Positions 1-8,953 of a stretch of DNA of 49,262 bases are shown in pieces. Each line of letters opens with the position of its first letter. Position 1 is the stretch's first letter. Under the pieces are notes generated by a model, which did no database searches, was not told where the DNA came from, and saw nothing but the letters and a program-made list of their open reading frames with translations. The DNA is taken from NCBI GenBank assembly GCA_903832005.1, contig CAIKZO010000053.1, positions 1 to 49,262 on the forward strand, read 5' to 3'. This DNA comes from Enhydrobacter aerosaccus. Its GTDB lineage: Bacteria > Pseudomonadota > Alphaproteobacteria > Reyranellales > Reyranellaceae. A program made the translations under genes and the position numbers.

Positions 1-658
<658 letters not shown>

Positions 659-663
659 GACGA

Positions 664-697
664 GGATCTCCTGTGGCGGGACGACGAAAGGAGATCC
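664..697 (-). promoter_or_regulatory. Shine-Dalgarno-sequestering hairpin of thiC
   Basis: On the minus strand GGATCTCCT (697-689) is perfectly complementary to AGGAGATCC (672-664), with a 16-nt loop. The second arm is the thiC ribosome binding site, 9 nt before the ATG. This lies between the TPP aptamer and the start codon, where the expression platform should be. Inference: ligand binding leaves the anti-SD arm free to mask the ribosome site. Confidence 0.75.
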
Positions 698-721
698 GGT
701 AGTGTCGTGCAAAGAGGATTA

Positions 722-830
722 TCCGTTCCCTTCGCCGGCATGACCCGGATCAGGTTCAAAGGGTCACCGCGCTGCTCTCGCGAGCGGTCGGTATCTCAGC
801 CCCCTGTCGGGGCCCCCCTTGGACGCCGTT
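722..830 (-). promoter_or_regulatory. TPP riboswitch (THI element) upstream of thiC
   Basis: Read on the minus strand, the segment carries the two signature parts of the thiamine pyrophosphate aptamer. CTGAGATACC is at 799-790 (pyrimidine-sensing arm). The second is ACCC-TTTGAACCTGATC followed by a GGGTCATGCCGGCGAAGGGA-type arm, at about 764-727 (pyrophosphate-sensing arm). Between them is a GC-rich variable stem around 780, and GGGGGGCC/GGCCCC pairing opens the 5' side. It is oriented towards thiC and ends about 65 nt before its start codon. Edges are by eye, within a few bases. Confidence 0.95.
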
Positions 831-858
831 ATCCTAGTCCGACGACCCTGCGGAGCAA
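831..858 (-). promoter_or_regulatory. thiC: Predicted sigma70-like promoter for the thiC riboswitch transcript
   Basis: Minus strand: TTGCTC (858-853), 16-bp spacer, TAGGAT (836-831). The predicted start, near 824, is at the very 5' edge of the TPP aptamer, which is the main reason to believe it. Match to consensus is modest (3/6 and 4/6). Confidence 0.4.
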
Positions 859-863
859 CCGTC

Positions 864-889
864 CCGTTAAATAAACGGAAATTTAACGG
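864..889. repeat. Perfect 9-bp inverted repeat upstream of the thiC promoter
   Basis: CCGTTAAAT (864-872) and ATTTAACGG (881-889) are perfect inverted copies separated by 8 bp. The repeat is AT-rich in an otherwise GC-rich region and sits just upstream of the predicted thiC -35 box, so it could be an operator or activator site. On the plus strand a T-rich stretch follows, but no plus-strand gene ends here, so a terminator is less likely. Confidence 0.5.
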
Positions 890-1159
890 TTACTTTTTGT
901 TACCGCCCGGCAGCGGAGCGACGACGAGATGTCGATCCTAGATTATTGTGATAATCGCTTCGCATGTCAATGCGACTATCACAATATCCATAGAGGCTGC
1001 GGAGACGAACACCTGCTGCCAGGCCCCGTCGACTGGCTCCTCGGTCGCGCAGGCCCCTGTCGCGGCGACCGCCGCGCCGGCGCCCACCGAAACCAAGAAC
1101 ATCACGATCGAGAAGAAGACGATCGAGACGCCCAAGATCATCGAGCGCATGGACCGCCG
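890..1159. other. Intergenic region with no confident gene; two antisense short open frames
   Basis: No convincing gene lies between thiC and the secreted-protein gene ending at 1160. A plus frame (GTG at 948 to the stop at 1163, 71 codons) encodes an Ala/Thr/Pro-rich middle and a charged end (ITIEKKTIETPKIIERMDRR). A minus frame (1150 to 938, 70 codons) encodes one hydrophobic segment and could be a distal cistron 9 nt after the stop at 1160. Neither has a recognisable ribosome binding site, and both run through the hairpin at 941-989. I cannot choose between them. Confidence 0.4.
941..989. repeat. Nested inverted repeat (long hairpin)
   Basis: ATTGTGATA (945-953) pairs with TATCACAAT (977-985). 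Between them CGCAT pairs with ATGCG around a 4-nt loop, giving a two-tier hairpin. A second short palindrome, GATTAT-tgtg-ATAATC, overlaps the left arm (941-956). No U-tract follows on either strand, so it is not a standard intrinsic terminator. Confidence 0.55.
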
Positions 1160-1681
1160 CTAGGGTCTCTCCAGCGCGGCGATGCCCGCGCCCAGGAAGC
1201 TGATGCTCGCACCGGCGATCCGGTAGGTGAGGCCGGAGCCGTCGCGTGCACGCACGGTCAGCAGGAAATGGCGTTGGCCCTTTGCCGCTTCGATCTCGAA
1301 GAGCGTGAGCTTGCCCTGCTCCATCGTCGCGCGGCTGAGCCCATCGTCGCCCATCTTCGGCAACGGCTCGACCGTCTTGTCCTGCCGGTTCTCGGGCAGG
1401 CGTGCCAGCAGGATAGCCTGTCGCGCAGCCGTCGCCGACTTCAGCACCCTGCTGTCGAGCGTCACGAGGACGTCGGAACCTTCCATACGGCTGAGGGTCC
1501 AACTGCAGGTGACGGCCCCCGCCTCGGCGCCGCCCGTCGCCGTCATGCTTTCCGGCAACAGTTCATAGATCGCCTGGTTCCTGCCGGCCTTCCGGCAAAA
1601 GGCCTCGGCATCGACCCGCTCCTGAGCGAGGCAGGGACTTACCGCCAAGGCAGCAAACACAAGGAAAAGAAGAGTCCTCAA
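1160..1681 (-). CDS. Small secreted protein of unknown function
   Basis: 173 residues. Residues 1-19 form a clear Sec signal peptide (MRTLLFLVFAALAVSPCLAQ, cleavage after the alanine or glutamine near 19-20). The mature part has two cysteines (about 29 and 59) that could form a disulfide, and no family motif I recognise. The start is TTG at 1681, overlapping the last bases of the CoA-transferase gene (GTTTGAGG), so translation is probably coupled to it. Its job may relate to the upstream pathway, but nothing in the sequence shows this. The stop shares a CTAG with a spurious plus-strand frame. Confidence 0.7.
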   Translation of the reverse strand: MRTLLFLVFAALAVSPCLAQERVDAEAFCRKAGRNQAIYELLPESMTATGGAEAGAVTCSWTLSRMEGSDVLVTLDSRVLKSATAARQAILLARLPENRQDKTVEPLPKMGDDGLSRATMEQGKLTLFEIEAAKGQRHFLLTVRARDGSGLTYRIAGASISFLGAGIAALERP

Positions 1682-2871
1682 ACGACTCCGGCGGCCCGCA
1701 TTTCCGCGATCTCGGACGCGGAGTAGCCCGCCTCGCCCAGCACCTCGTCGGTGTGCTGGCCGAGCGTCGCGGGCGGCCGGTCGATCGAGCCGCCGTCATG
1801 CTCCATGCGGAAGCCCGAACCGACGACCGTGATCGGGCCATGCTCGGTCTCGACGCTTTGCATGATCGTGCGGTGGCCGTAGTGATCGAGCTTCACGGTC
1901 TCGGGGATCGTGAGCACGCGGCCCGCGGGGATGTCGTTCTTGGCGAAGATCGCGCCCCACTCCGCTGAGGTCTTCTGCTTCATCGCGCCTTCGATGATCT
2001 CGTGCAGGGCGGTGTTGTTGGCAATGCGCGTCGGCCAATCCTTGAAGCGCGGCTCGGAAACCGCGCCCTCGGCGCCGAGCTGCTTCATCAGGCGCACGAA
2101 CTGCGGATCGGTCATCACCGCCAGCACCATCCAGCCGTCGGACGTCTTGAACAGGTTGCCGGTTGGCTTGCGCGTGACCGAGAGGTTCTGCGCCTGCTCG
2201 TGCACGCGGCCGGTCATCATGTGCTCGGTGAACTGCTGCGCGAGGAAGCCGGTGACTGCGTCGATCATGGCGACGTCGACCAGCTGGCCCTTGCCGGTGT
2301 GCGTGCGCTGGTAGAGCGCCGAGGCGACGCCGAACGCGCCCGTGAAGCCCGACATCACGTCGGCGCCGGCGAAGCCCACGCGCGTCGGGCCGTTGGTCGG
2401 GAAGCCGGTGATCGACATCAGGCCCGACATCGCCTGGATCATGCCGTCGAACGCCGCCGTCGCCTTGTCTGGACCGACCTGGCCGAAGCCCGAGATCGCG
2501 GCATAGATCAGGCGGGGGTTGATCTCTTTCAGCGTGTCGTAGCCGATGCCGAGCTTGTCCATGACGCCGGGACGGAAGTTCTCCATCACCACATCGACCG
2601 TCGGGATCATCTTCTTGATGACCTCGATCGCCTTGGGCTGCTTCAGGTCCATGGTGATCGAGCGCTTGTTGCCGTTGACTGCGACCCAGGGCGCCGCGAG
2701 CCCACGCTTCTCCCAGTCGTTGGCGCGGCTGCCGAAGCGCATCTCGTCGCCGTCGAGGCTTTCGACCTTGATCACGTCGGCGCCCAGCAGGGCCAATTGA
2801 TAGGACGCATAGGGTCCGGCGAGCACGCGCGTGAAGTCGAGAATCTTCACGCCGGCGAATGGCTTGGACAT
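1678..2871 (-). CDS. Class III (CaiB/BaiF family) CoA-transferase
   Basis: 397 residues, the usual length for family III CoA-transferases, which move CoA between carboxylic acids through an aspartyl-CoA thioester. Family signatures: GVKILDFTRVLAGPYA (7-22), LGADVIKVE (29-37), RSITMDL (70-76), VVMENFRPGVMDKLGIGY (94-111) and GKGQLVDVAM. D171 in GFAGADVMSG aligns with the catalytic aspartate of formyl-CoA transferase. The first residues and an ATG at 2871, 10 nt after the preceding stop, support the start. It is the middle gene of a three-gene minus-strand unit after the GrdB-like gene. The acid activated is unknown; CaiB-like, Frc-like and mesaconyl-CoA-like members cannot be told apart by eye. 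Confidence 0.92.
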   Translation of the reverse strand: MSKPFAGVKILDFTRVLAGPYASYQLALLGADVIKVESLDGDEMRFGSRANDWEKRGLAAPWVAVNGNKRSITMDLKQPKAIEVIKKMIPTVDVVMENFRPGVMDKLGIGYDTLKEINPRLIYAAISGFGQVGPDKATAAFDGMIQAMSGLMSITGFPTNGPTRVGFAGADVMSGFTGAFGVASALYQRTHTGKGQLVDVAMIDAVTGFLAQQFTEHMMTGRVHEQAQNLSVTRKPTGNLFKTSDGWMVLAVMTDPQFVRLMKQLGAEGAVSEPRFKDWPTRIANNTALHEIIEGAMKQKTSAEWGAIFAKNDIPAGRVLTIPETVKLDHYGHRTIMQSVETEHGPITVVGSGFRMEHDGGSIDRPPATLGQHTDEVLGEAGYSASEIAEMRAAGVV

Positions 2872-2881
2872 CGAAGCGTTC

Positions 2882-3808
2882 CTAAGCCACGCCCGCGACT
2901 TGCCGCTGCTTCAGCGCGACCTGCTTGATCTTGTCGTTATCGGCGCGGCGCTTGGCGATCTCTTCGGGGCTCATGCGCGCGATGTTGTTGTAGTCGTTCT
3001 TCCAGTCGCCATCCTCGGTCCAGCGCAGCGGGTTCTGAACCGTCGTGCGCGGACCGATCGCGCTCTCCAGCACCTTCAGCGCAAGGTCGAACGTGAACTT
3101 CTGGGTATCCGGCTCGTGCGGCTTGCCGCAGGCATTGCCGAGCGGGAAATCGCTGAACAGGAAGCGCGGCGCGCCGGCCCATTCGACGATGTCCTTGGCG
3201 CAGCCCATGACCACGGTCGGAATGCCGTTACGCTCGAGGTGACGTGCAACGAGCGTCGAGGTCTGGTGGCAGACCGGGCAATTCGGCACCACGACGGCGA
3301 CATCGACGCCGTCCGCGCGGCAGCGCTCCAAGATCTCCGGCGCGTCGGTCTCCAACGTCACGCGCTGGCTGCGATTGGTCGGCGCACCGAAGAAATGCGG
3401 CGCCAGCTTGAAGCGGCCCTGCTTGGCGAACTCACGCATCAAGGGCAGCGGGAACCAGGTATTGGAATCCTTCGCCGTCGTATGCTTGCGGTCGTAGCCG
3501 ATGTGGCTGATGCGCATGTCGTGATCGACGGCGGTGTCGCTCACGAACACCTTGTAATACTTGGCGGCGGCGTTGTAGGCCGCGCCCGGACCCTGGTCGC
3601 CCTTGTCCGGCTGATAGTGTGCCGAGGTCGTGATCAGCGTGACGACGCTGTCCTTCAGCGGCTTCTTCAGCGGCGTGAAAGGCGCATCGACATAGTGCGC
3701 CCAGCGGTAGGGATTGTCGTAGCCCAGCGCGAGATAATAGTCGCGGGTGCGCCGCATGTAGTCGATCGGGGCGTCGAAATCGGGCGCGAAATTCATGGTG
3801 TCGGTCAT
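2882..3808 (-). CDS. Glycine/sarcosine/betaine reductase selenoprotein B family protein, cysteine form
   Basis: 308 residues from the ATG at 3808; the frame stays open upstream, but that part overlaps the divergent promoter region and lacks family character. The core VPNCPVCHQTSTLVARHLERNGI resembles the redox motif of GrdB/PrdB, the selenoproteins of clostridial glycine and D-proline reductases. Here both motif positions are ordinary cysteine codons (TGC around 3269-3281), so no selenocysteine is used. Other conserved parts are VTLITTSAHY, DHDMRISHIGYDR, and FLFSDFPLGNACGKP near the C-terminus. It probably acts in the cytosol in a thiol-dependent reductive or hydrolytic step. The pairing with a CoA-transferase suggests a catabolic role; the substrate is unknown. 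The ribosome site is weak (GGAG about 16 nt upstream); an ATG at 3796 is the alternative. Confidence 0.85.
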   Translation of the reverse strand: MTDTMNFAPDFDAPIDYMRRTRDYYLALGYDNPYRWAHYVDAPFTPLKKPLKDSVVTLITTSAHYQPDKGDQGPGAAYNAAAKYYKVFVSDTAVDHDMRISHIGYDRKHTTAKDSNTWFPLPLMREFAKQGRFKLAPHFFGAPTNRSQRVTLETDAPEILERCRADGVDVAVVVPNCPVCHQTSTLVARHLERNGIPTVVMGCAKDIVEWAGAPRFLFSDFPLGNACGKPHEPDTQKFTFDLALKVLESAIGPRTTVQNPLRWTEDGDWKNDYNNIARMSPEEIAKRRADNDKIKQVALKQRQVAGVA

Positions 3809-3909
3809 GCAGCAAAAGTGAGACTCCGCCGCGCCGAAGTCAATTTGGGCCCAAGTGACAATTTCGCGGGCAGCCCCTAGCTTTCGCGCGAAATCGGGGG
3901 AGACCACGC

Positions 3910-4866
3910 TTGCGCACACTGACACGCCGGACCATCCTGGCCGGCTCAATGGCCATGGCCCTGCCGGCGCATGCCGACGACCGGCCACTCCGGATCGTGC
4001 TGGGCTATCCGGCCGGCGCCAGCAGCGACACCATCACCCGCCTGATCGCCGACAAGATGCGCGTTAGCCTCGATCGCCCGGTGGTGGTCGAAAACAAGCC
4101 CGGCGCCAACGGCATTGTCGCCAATCTCGCGGTCAAGACCGCGGCGCCGGACGGCAACACGCTGCTGATGACGCCGCTCGCCAACATGGTGGCCTTCCCG
4201 CACTCCTACGCCCATCTCGACTACGATCCGTTCAAGGACTATGTGCCGGTGGCGCATGTCGCGGCCTTCCAGATCGCCTTCGGCGTGGGCTCGGACGTGC
4301 CGGCCAAGACGCTCGCCGAGTACGTGGCGCTGGCGAAGAAGGGCGGCCGCTACGCCAACTTCGCCTCGGCCGCGGTCGGCAGTCTGCCGCACTTCTTCGG
4401 CCTGCTGTTCGCCAAGACCGCCGGCCTCGATCTCACGCACGTGCCCTACAAGGGCACCGCGCAGGTCCTGCAGGCACTGATCGCGGGCGAAATTCCGGCG
4501 GCGGTGCTGCCGATTGCCGATCTCGGCACGCTGGCGCACGCGGGCAAGGCCCGCATCCTCGCCACCGCGGGCGCCAAGCGCGCGCCGCAGTATCCCGACG
4601 TGCCGACCTTCAAGGAGAGCGGCTACGATATCGAGGGCTCGGCCTGGTACGCGCTGTTCGCGCCCGCCGGCACGCCGCGCGCGATCGTCGACAAGATCGC
4701 GGCAGCGGCGGTCGACGCCGTCCACCAGCCCGACCTCAAGCAGAAGATCGAACCGCTCGGCCTCGAGGCGACCGGCTATGGCCCGGACGCGCTGGCAAAG
4801 ATCATGAAGGACGACGATGCCAAGTGGGGACCGGTGATCCGCGCCTCCGGCTTCAAGGCCGACTAG
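3910..4866 (+). CDS. Tripartite tricarboxylate transporter (Bug/TctC) substrate-binding protein
   Basis: 318 residues, the standard size. The periplasmic Bug proteins capture small carboxylates for TctAB or act as sensors. Typical blocks: LRIVLGYPAGASSDTITRLIA, VVVENKPGANGIVA, DGNTLLM, VPYKGTAQVLQALIAGEI and YPDVPTFKESGYD. The N-terminus (TRRTILAGSMAMALPAHA) is a twin-arginine-like signal with cleavage near residue 22. The start is TTG at 3910, preceded by GGGGGAG at a good distance; no ATG fits. It diverges from the GrdB-like gene (101 bp apart) and precedes the yej genes on the same strand by 78 bp. No TctA or TctB membrane gene is present, so it is an orphan receptor. The ligand is unknown. 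Confidence 0.93.
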   Translation: MRTLTRRTILAGSMAMALPAHADDRPLRIVLGYPAGASSDTITRLIADKMRVSLDRPVVVENKPGANGIVANLAVKTAAPDGNTLLMTPLANMVAFPHSYAHLDYDPFKDYVPVAHVAAFQIAFGVGSDVPAKTLAEYVALAKKGGRYANFASAAVGSLPHFFGLLFAKTAGLDLTHVPYKGTAQVLQALIAGEIPAAVLPIADLGTLAHAGKARILATAGAKRAPQYPDVPTFKESGYDIEGSAWYALFAPAGTPRAIVDKIAAAAVDAVHQPDLKQKIEPLGLEATGYGPDALAKIMKDDDAKWGPVIRASGFKAD

Positions 4867-4944
4867 AGCTCCTGGTGCAGCCATAGTGCGGCCCAAGTTC
4901 CGCGCGCTATATACAAGGCAACGGTATTCTCAGGAGCCTACGGC

Positions 4945-6792
4945 ATGGCGATCGGACGACGCGGCATCCTCGCGGGCGGCACGGCTTTGTGGATCGGCGC
5001 CCCCTCGATCCTGCGGGCCCAGGCCCAAACGCCCAACTCCAAAATCCATGTCGGACATGGCTTCGCCATGCATGGCGAGCCGCTGCATCCGACACCCGAC
5101 AGGCTCGAGTTCCTCAATCCCGACGCGCCCAAGGGCGGCGCCGTGAAGTTCGCGGCCCTCGGCACCTACGATTCGCTGCACCCCTTCACCCTGAAAGGCG
5201 TGGCCGCCACCGGCGCCGCGGCCCTGTGGGACACGCTGTGCTGGTCGGCGCCCGACGAGGCCTTCACCGTCTACGGGTTGGTCGCTGGGACGATCGAAGT
5301 GCCGGAGGATCGCGCCTGGGTCGCCTTTACTCTGCGGCCCGAGGCCAAGTTCATCGACGGCACGCCGATGACGGTCGAGGACGTGATCTGGAGTTTCGAC
5401 ACGCTGAAGGCCAAGGGCCTGCCGCGATACGCCTCCTATTACGCCGACGTGTTGAAGGCCGAGAAGGCCGGCGACCGCAAGGTGCGCTTCGCCTTCCGCG
5501 ACTCCACCAATCGTGAACTGCCGCTGATCATGGGCCAGCTCCCGGTGCTCCCCTCCAAGTGGTGGGCGGGCAAGGACTTCGAGCGGGCGACGCTCGATGT
5601 TGCCTTGTCGAGCGGCCCCTACAAGGTCGACAGCTACGACACCGGCCGTTCGATCACCTATCGCCGCGTGGCGGACTGGTGGGGCAAGGATCTCTGGATG
5701 AACCGCGGGCGCTACAATTTCGAGACGCTGCGCTACGACTATTATCGCGACAACGACGTGCTGTTCGAAGCCTTCAAGGCGGGCGACGCCGACATCCGCC
5801 AGGAAAACTCCGGCCGCAACTGGATGACCAAGTACGACTTCCCCGCGGTCAAGGACGGGCGGGTGAAGCGCGAGGAGATTCCCGACGAGCTGCCGCAGCC
5901 GATGCAGGGCTTCGTGTTCAACCTCCGCCGCGAGCTGTTCAAGGACCGCAAGGTGCGCGAAGCGGTCGGCCTGATGTACGACTTCGAATGGCAAAACAAG
6001 AACCTGAGCTACGGCTTCTTCACCCGCACGCGCTCGTTCTTCGGCAATTCGGAGCTCGAGGCCAAGGGCCTGCCCTCGCCCGAGGAGCTGAAGATCCTCG
6101 AACCGTTGCGCGGCAAGATTCCCGACGAGGTCTTCACCACCGAGTACCAGCCGCCCAAGACCGACGGCTCGGGCAATGTGCGCGAGCAGGCGCGCAAGGC
6201 GATCGGCCTCCTGAAGCAGGCGGGCTGGGAGATCAAGGACGGCAAGATGACCGACAAGGCGGGCAAGAAGTTCGCCTTCGAGATCATCCTGAACGACGCG
6301 GGTTTCGAGCGCATGGCGCTGCCTTTCAAGCAGAACCTCGACCGCATCGGCGTCGAGATGAACGTGCGCACCATCGACACCTCGCAATATCGCCGCCGCA
6401 CCGACAGTTTCGACTTCGACATGGTGATCGACATCTGGGGCCAGGCCCTGTCGCCCGGCAACGAACAGCGCGAATTCTGGGGCTCGGCGGCGGCCGACCG
6501 GCCCGGCACCAAGAATTCGATGGGCCTCAAGGATCCCGCCGTCGACCAGCTCTGCGACCTCGTAATCTCGGCCGAGACGCGCGAGGACCTCATCACCCGC
6601 ACGCGCTGCCTCGACCGCGTGCTGCAATGGCTCGAGTTCCTGGTGCCGCAGTTCCGCAACAACAAGGAGCTGATGGCCTACTGGAACCGCTTCTCGCACC
6701 CCGACAAGACCGCCAAGTACGATCCCGTCGCGACCGACACCTGGTGGGTCGACGAGGCCAAGGACAAGGTCCTGAAGCGGGGCGAGAAATAG
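4945..6792 (+). CDS. yejA: ABC transporter substrate-binding protein, family 5 (YejA-like)
   Basis: 615 residues, the periplasmic receptor of a peptide/microcin-C-type importer. The N-terminus MAIGRRGILAGGTALWIG...ILRAQA is a twin-arginine-like signal. The body has SBP_bac_5 signatures: LHPTPDRLEFLNPDAPKGG, DSLHPFTLKG, RPEAKFIDGTPMTVEDVIWSFDTL, SSGPYKVDSYDTGRSITYRR and REAVGLMYDFEWQNKNL. The tail SPGNEQREFW...TDTWWVD is characteristic of YejA rather than DppA/OppA. AGGAG lies upstream of the ATG. It is the first of four consecutive yej genes, with the first permease gene 32 bp downstream. Confidence 0.95.
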   Translation: MAIGRRGILAGGTALWIGAPSILRAQAQTPNSKIHVGHGFAMHGEPLHPTPDRLEFLNPDAPKGGAVKFAALGTYDSLHPFTLKGVAATGAAALWDTLCWSAPDEAFTVYGLVAGTIEVPEDRAWVAFTLRPEAKFIDGTPMTVEDVIWSFDTLKAKGLPRYASYYADVLKAEKAGDRKVRFAFRDSTNRELPLIMGQLPVLPSKWWAGKDFERATLDVALSSGPYKVDSYDTGRSITYRRVADWWGKDLWMNRGRYNFETLRYDYYRDNDVLFEAFKAGDADIRQENSGRNWMTKYDFPAVKDGRVKREEIPDELPQPMQGFVFNLRRELFKDRKVREAVGLMYDFEWQNKNLSYGFFTRTRSFFGNSELEAKGLPSPEELKILEPLRGKIPDEVFTTEYQPPKTDGSGNVREQARKAIGLLKQAGWEIKDGKMTDKAGKKFAFEIILNDAGFERMALPFKQNLDRIGVEMNVRTIDTSQYRRRTDSFDFDMVIDIWGQALSPGNEQREFWGSAAADRPGTKNSMGLKDPAVDQLCDLVISAETREDLITRTRCLDRVLQWLEFLVPQFRNNKELMAYWNRFSHPDKTAKYDPVATDTWWVDEAKDKVLKRGEK

Positions 6793-6824
6793 TGACGCGA
6801 CCGGCTGCCCGGGCGACAGAGTAA

Positions 6825-7934
6825 ATGCTCGCCTACATCCTGCGCCGCCTGCTGCTGGTGATCCCGACCCTGTTCGGGATCATGGTGTTGAACTTCTTCA
6901 TCGTGCAGGCAGCCCCCGGCGGGCCGGTCGAGCAGATGATCGCGCAGATCGAGGGCACCGCGGTCGGCGCCACCAACCGCTTCAGCGGCGGCTCGGGCGG
7001 CGAGATGATGAAGCGCGGCGGCGACAGCAACAGCCAGAGCGGCACCGGCAGTAGCGCCTATCGTGGCGCGCGCGGCCTGCCGCCGGAGCTGATCAAGCGC
7101 ATCGAGAAGATGTACGGCTTCGACAAGCCGGTCGGCGAGCGCTTCCTGCTGATGATGAAGGACTACGCCGTCTTCGATTTCGGCGAGAGCTTCTTCCGCG
7201 ACCGCCGCGTGGTCGACCTCGTGCTCGACAAGATGCCGGTGTCGCTGTCGCTCGGCCTGTGGACCACGCTCTTGATCTACTTCGTCTCGATCCCGCTCGG
7301 CATCCGCAAAGCGGTGCGCGACGGCTCGACCTTCGATCTCTGGACCTCGACCGTGCTGATCGTGCTGAACGCCATCCCGGGATTCCTGTTCGCCGTGCTG
7401 CTGGTGCTGGTGTTCGCCGGCGGCAGCTATTTCCAGTGGTTCCCGCTGCGCGGCCTCTATTCGGACAACTGGAGTTCGCTCGATCTCCTGCACAAGGTCG
7501 GCGACTATTTCTGGCACGTCGCCTTGCCGATCGTCGCCATGACGATCGGCGGCTTCGCGAGCCTGGCCTTCCTCACCAAGAATTCCTTCGTCGAGGAGCT
7601 GGGCAAGCAGTACGTGCTGACCGCGCGCGCCAAGGGTCTCGACGAAAAGCGCGTGCTCTACGGCCACGTCTTCCGCAACGCCATGCTGATCGTGATCGCG
7701 GGCTTTCCCTCCGCCTTTATCAGCGTGCTGTTCACCGGCTCGCTGCTGATCGAGGTGATCTTCTCGCTCGACGGCATCGGTCTGCTGGGCTTCGAATCGG
7801 CGCTGAACCGCGACTATCCGGTGATGTTCGGCACGCTCTACTTCTTCGGCATGATCGGCCTGGTGATGGGGATCGTGGGCGACATCGCCTACACCGTCGT
7901 CGATCCGCGTATCGATTTCGAGGCGCGCGGCTGA
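6825..7934 (+). CDS. yejB: ABC transporter permease YejB
   Basis: 369 residues. One of two inner-membrane permeases of the YejABEF peptide importer. It opens with a transmembrane helix ([25 protein letters not shown]). A Gly/Ser-rich periplasmic loop follows at about residues 50-85, typical of YejB and absent from DppB. The permease core has five more helices and the EAA-type loop ([32 protein letters not shown]) that contacts the ATPase. It ends [17 protein letters not shown], as in YejB. Its TGA overlaps the yejE ATG by one base (TGATG), so the two are translationally coupled. Confidence 0.95.
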   Translation: MLAYILRRLLLVIPTLFGIMVLNFFIVQAAPGGPVEQMIAQIEGTAVGATNRFSGGSGGEMMKRGGDSNSQSGTGSSAYRGARGLPPELIKRIEKMYGFDKPVGERFLLMMKDYAVFDFGESFFRDRRVVDLVLDKMPVSLSLGLWTTLLIYFVSIPLGIRKAVRDGSTFDLWTSTVLIVLNAIPGFLFAVLLVLVFAGGSYFQWFPLRGLYSDNWSSLDLLHKVGDYFWHVALPIVAMTIGGFASLAFLTKNSFVEELGKQYVLTARAKGLDEKRVLYGHVFRNAMLIVIAGFPSAFISVLFTGSLLIEVIFSLDGIGLLGFESALNRDYPVMFGTLYFFGMIGLVMGIVGDIAYTVVDPRIDFEARG

Positions 7935-8953
7935 TGCGCCCGATGAATGAGCGGCGTCTGAAGCAATTCTTCGCCAACCGGCGCGGCATGATCTCGCTCG
8001 TGCTGTTCGGCGCGATGTTCTTCATCTCGCTGTTCTCGGAACTGCTGGCCAACGACAAGCCGATCCTGATCCGCTACGACGGCGCCTACTACTCGCCGAT
8101 CCTGCGCGACTATCCCGAGACCACTTTCGGCGGTGACCTGCCCACCAACGCGGTCTATTCCGACGTCGAACTGAAACAGTCGATCGACGCCAAGGGCTGG
8201 ATGCTGTGGCCGCCCATCCCCTACAGCTACGACACGATCATGACCGGCGAGGGCCGCAAGGCGCTGCTGCCGCCGTCGCTCGGACACCCGCTCGGCACCG
8301 ACGATCTGGCACGCGACGTGCTGGCTCGTCTTCTCTATGGCTTCCGCATCTCCGTGCTGTTCGGCTTCGCCTTGACGATCCTGAGCTCCGTCGTCGGCAT
8401 CGCCGCGGGGGCGGTGCAGGGCTATTTCGGCGGGCTGGTCGACCTGACGTTCCAGCGCTTCATCGAGGTCTGGTCGAGCATGCCCACGATCTACCTGCTG
8501 ATCATCCTGGCGAGCTTCATCCAGCCCGGCTTCTGGGTGCTGCTGGGCATCATGCTGCTTTTCAGCTGGATGGCGCTGGTCGGCTATGTTCGGGCCGAGT
8601 TCCTGCGCGGGCGCAATTTCGACTATGTCCGTGCCGCCCGGGCGCTCGGCATGCTGGACGTGCGCATCATGATGCGGCACATCCTGCCCAACGCCATGAC
8701 CGCGAGCCTCACCTTCCTGCCCTTCATCCTGGCCGGCTCCGTCACCACCCTGACGGCGCTGGATTTCCTGGGCTTCGGCCTGCCGCCGGGCTCGCCGTCG
8801 CTGGGCGAGCTGGTGCTGCAGGGCAAGAACAACCTCAATGCGCCGTGGCTAGCCTTCACCGCCTTCTTCACCATCGCGCTGATGCTGTCGCTGCTGGTGT
8901 TCATCGGCGAGGCGGTGCGCGACGCCTTCAATCCGCGCAAGGCCGTGGCGTGA
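7934..8953 (+). CDS. yejE: ABC transporter permease YejE
   Basis: 339 residues from the ATG at 7934, which overlaps the yejB stop; the open frame extends far upstream but only as out-of-frame yejB. Second permease of the peptide importer. The N-terminal helix (MISLVLFGAMFFISLFSELLAND) is followed by the long periplasmic region peculiar to YejE (KPILIRYDGAYYSPIL, YPETTFGGD, PPIPYSYDTI). HPLGTDDLARDVLARLLYGFRIS and the five-helix core come next, with the EAA loop YVRAARALGMLDVRIMMRHILPNA. Its last codons overlap the yejF GTG start by 4 bases. Confidence 0.95.
   Translation: MRPMNERRLKQFFANRRGMISLVLFGAMFFISLFSELLANDKPILIRYDGAYYSPILRDYPETTFGGDLPTNAVYSDVELKQSIDAKGWMLWPPIPYSYDTIMTGEGRKALLPPSLGHPLGTDDLARDVLARLLYGFRISVLFGFALTILSSVVGIAAGAVQGYFGGLVDLTFQRFIEVWSSMPTIYLLIILASFIQPGFWVLLGIMLLFSWMALVGYVRAEFLRGRNFDYVRAARALGMLDVRIMMRHILPNAMTASLTFLPFILAGSVTTLTALDFLGFGLPPGSPSLGELVLQGKNNLNAPWLAFTAFFTIALMLSLLVFIGEAVRDAFNPRKAVA

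Noticed and set aside
4930..6699. Long minus-strand open frame opposite yejA
   Set aside because: Out-of-frame shadow of a well-conserved binding protein gene.
7259..7933. Upstream extension of yejE
   Set aside because: Out-of-frame yejB sequence. The coupled ATG at 7934 gives the normal YejE N-terminus.
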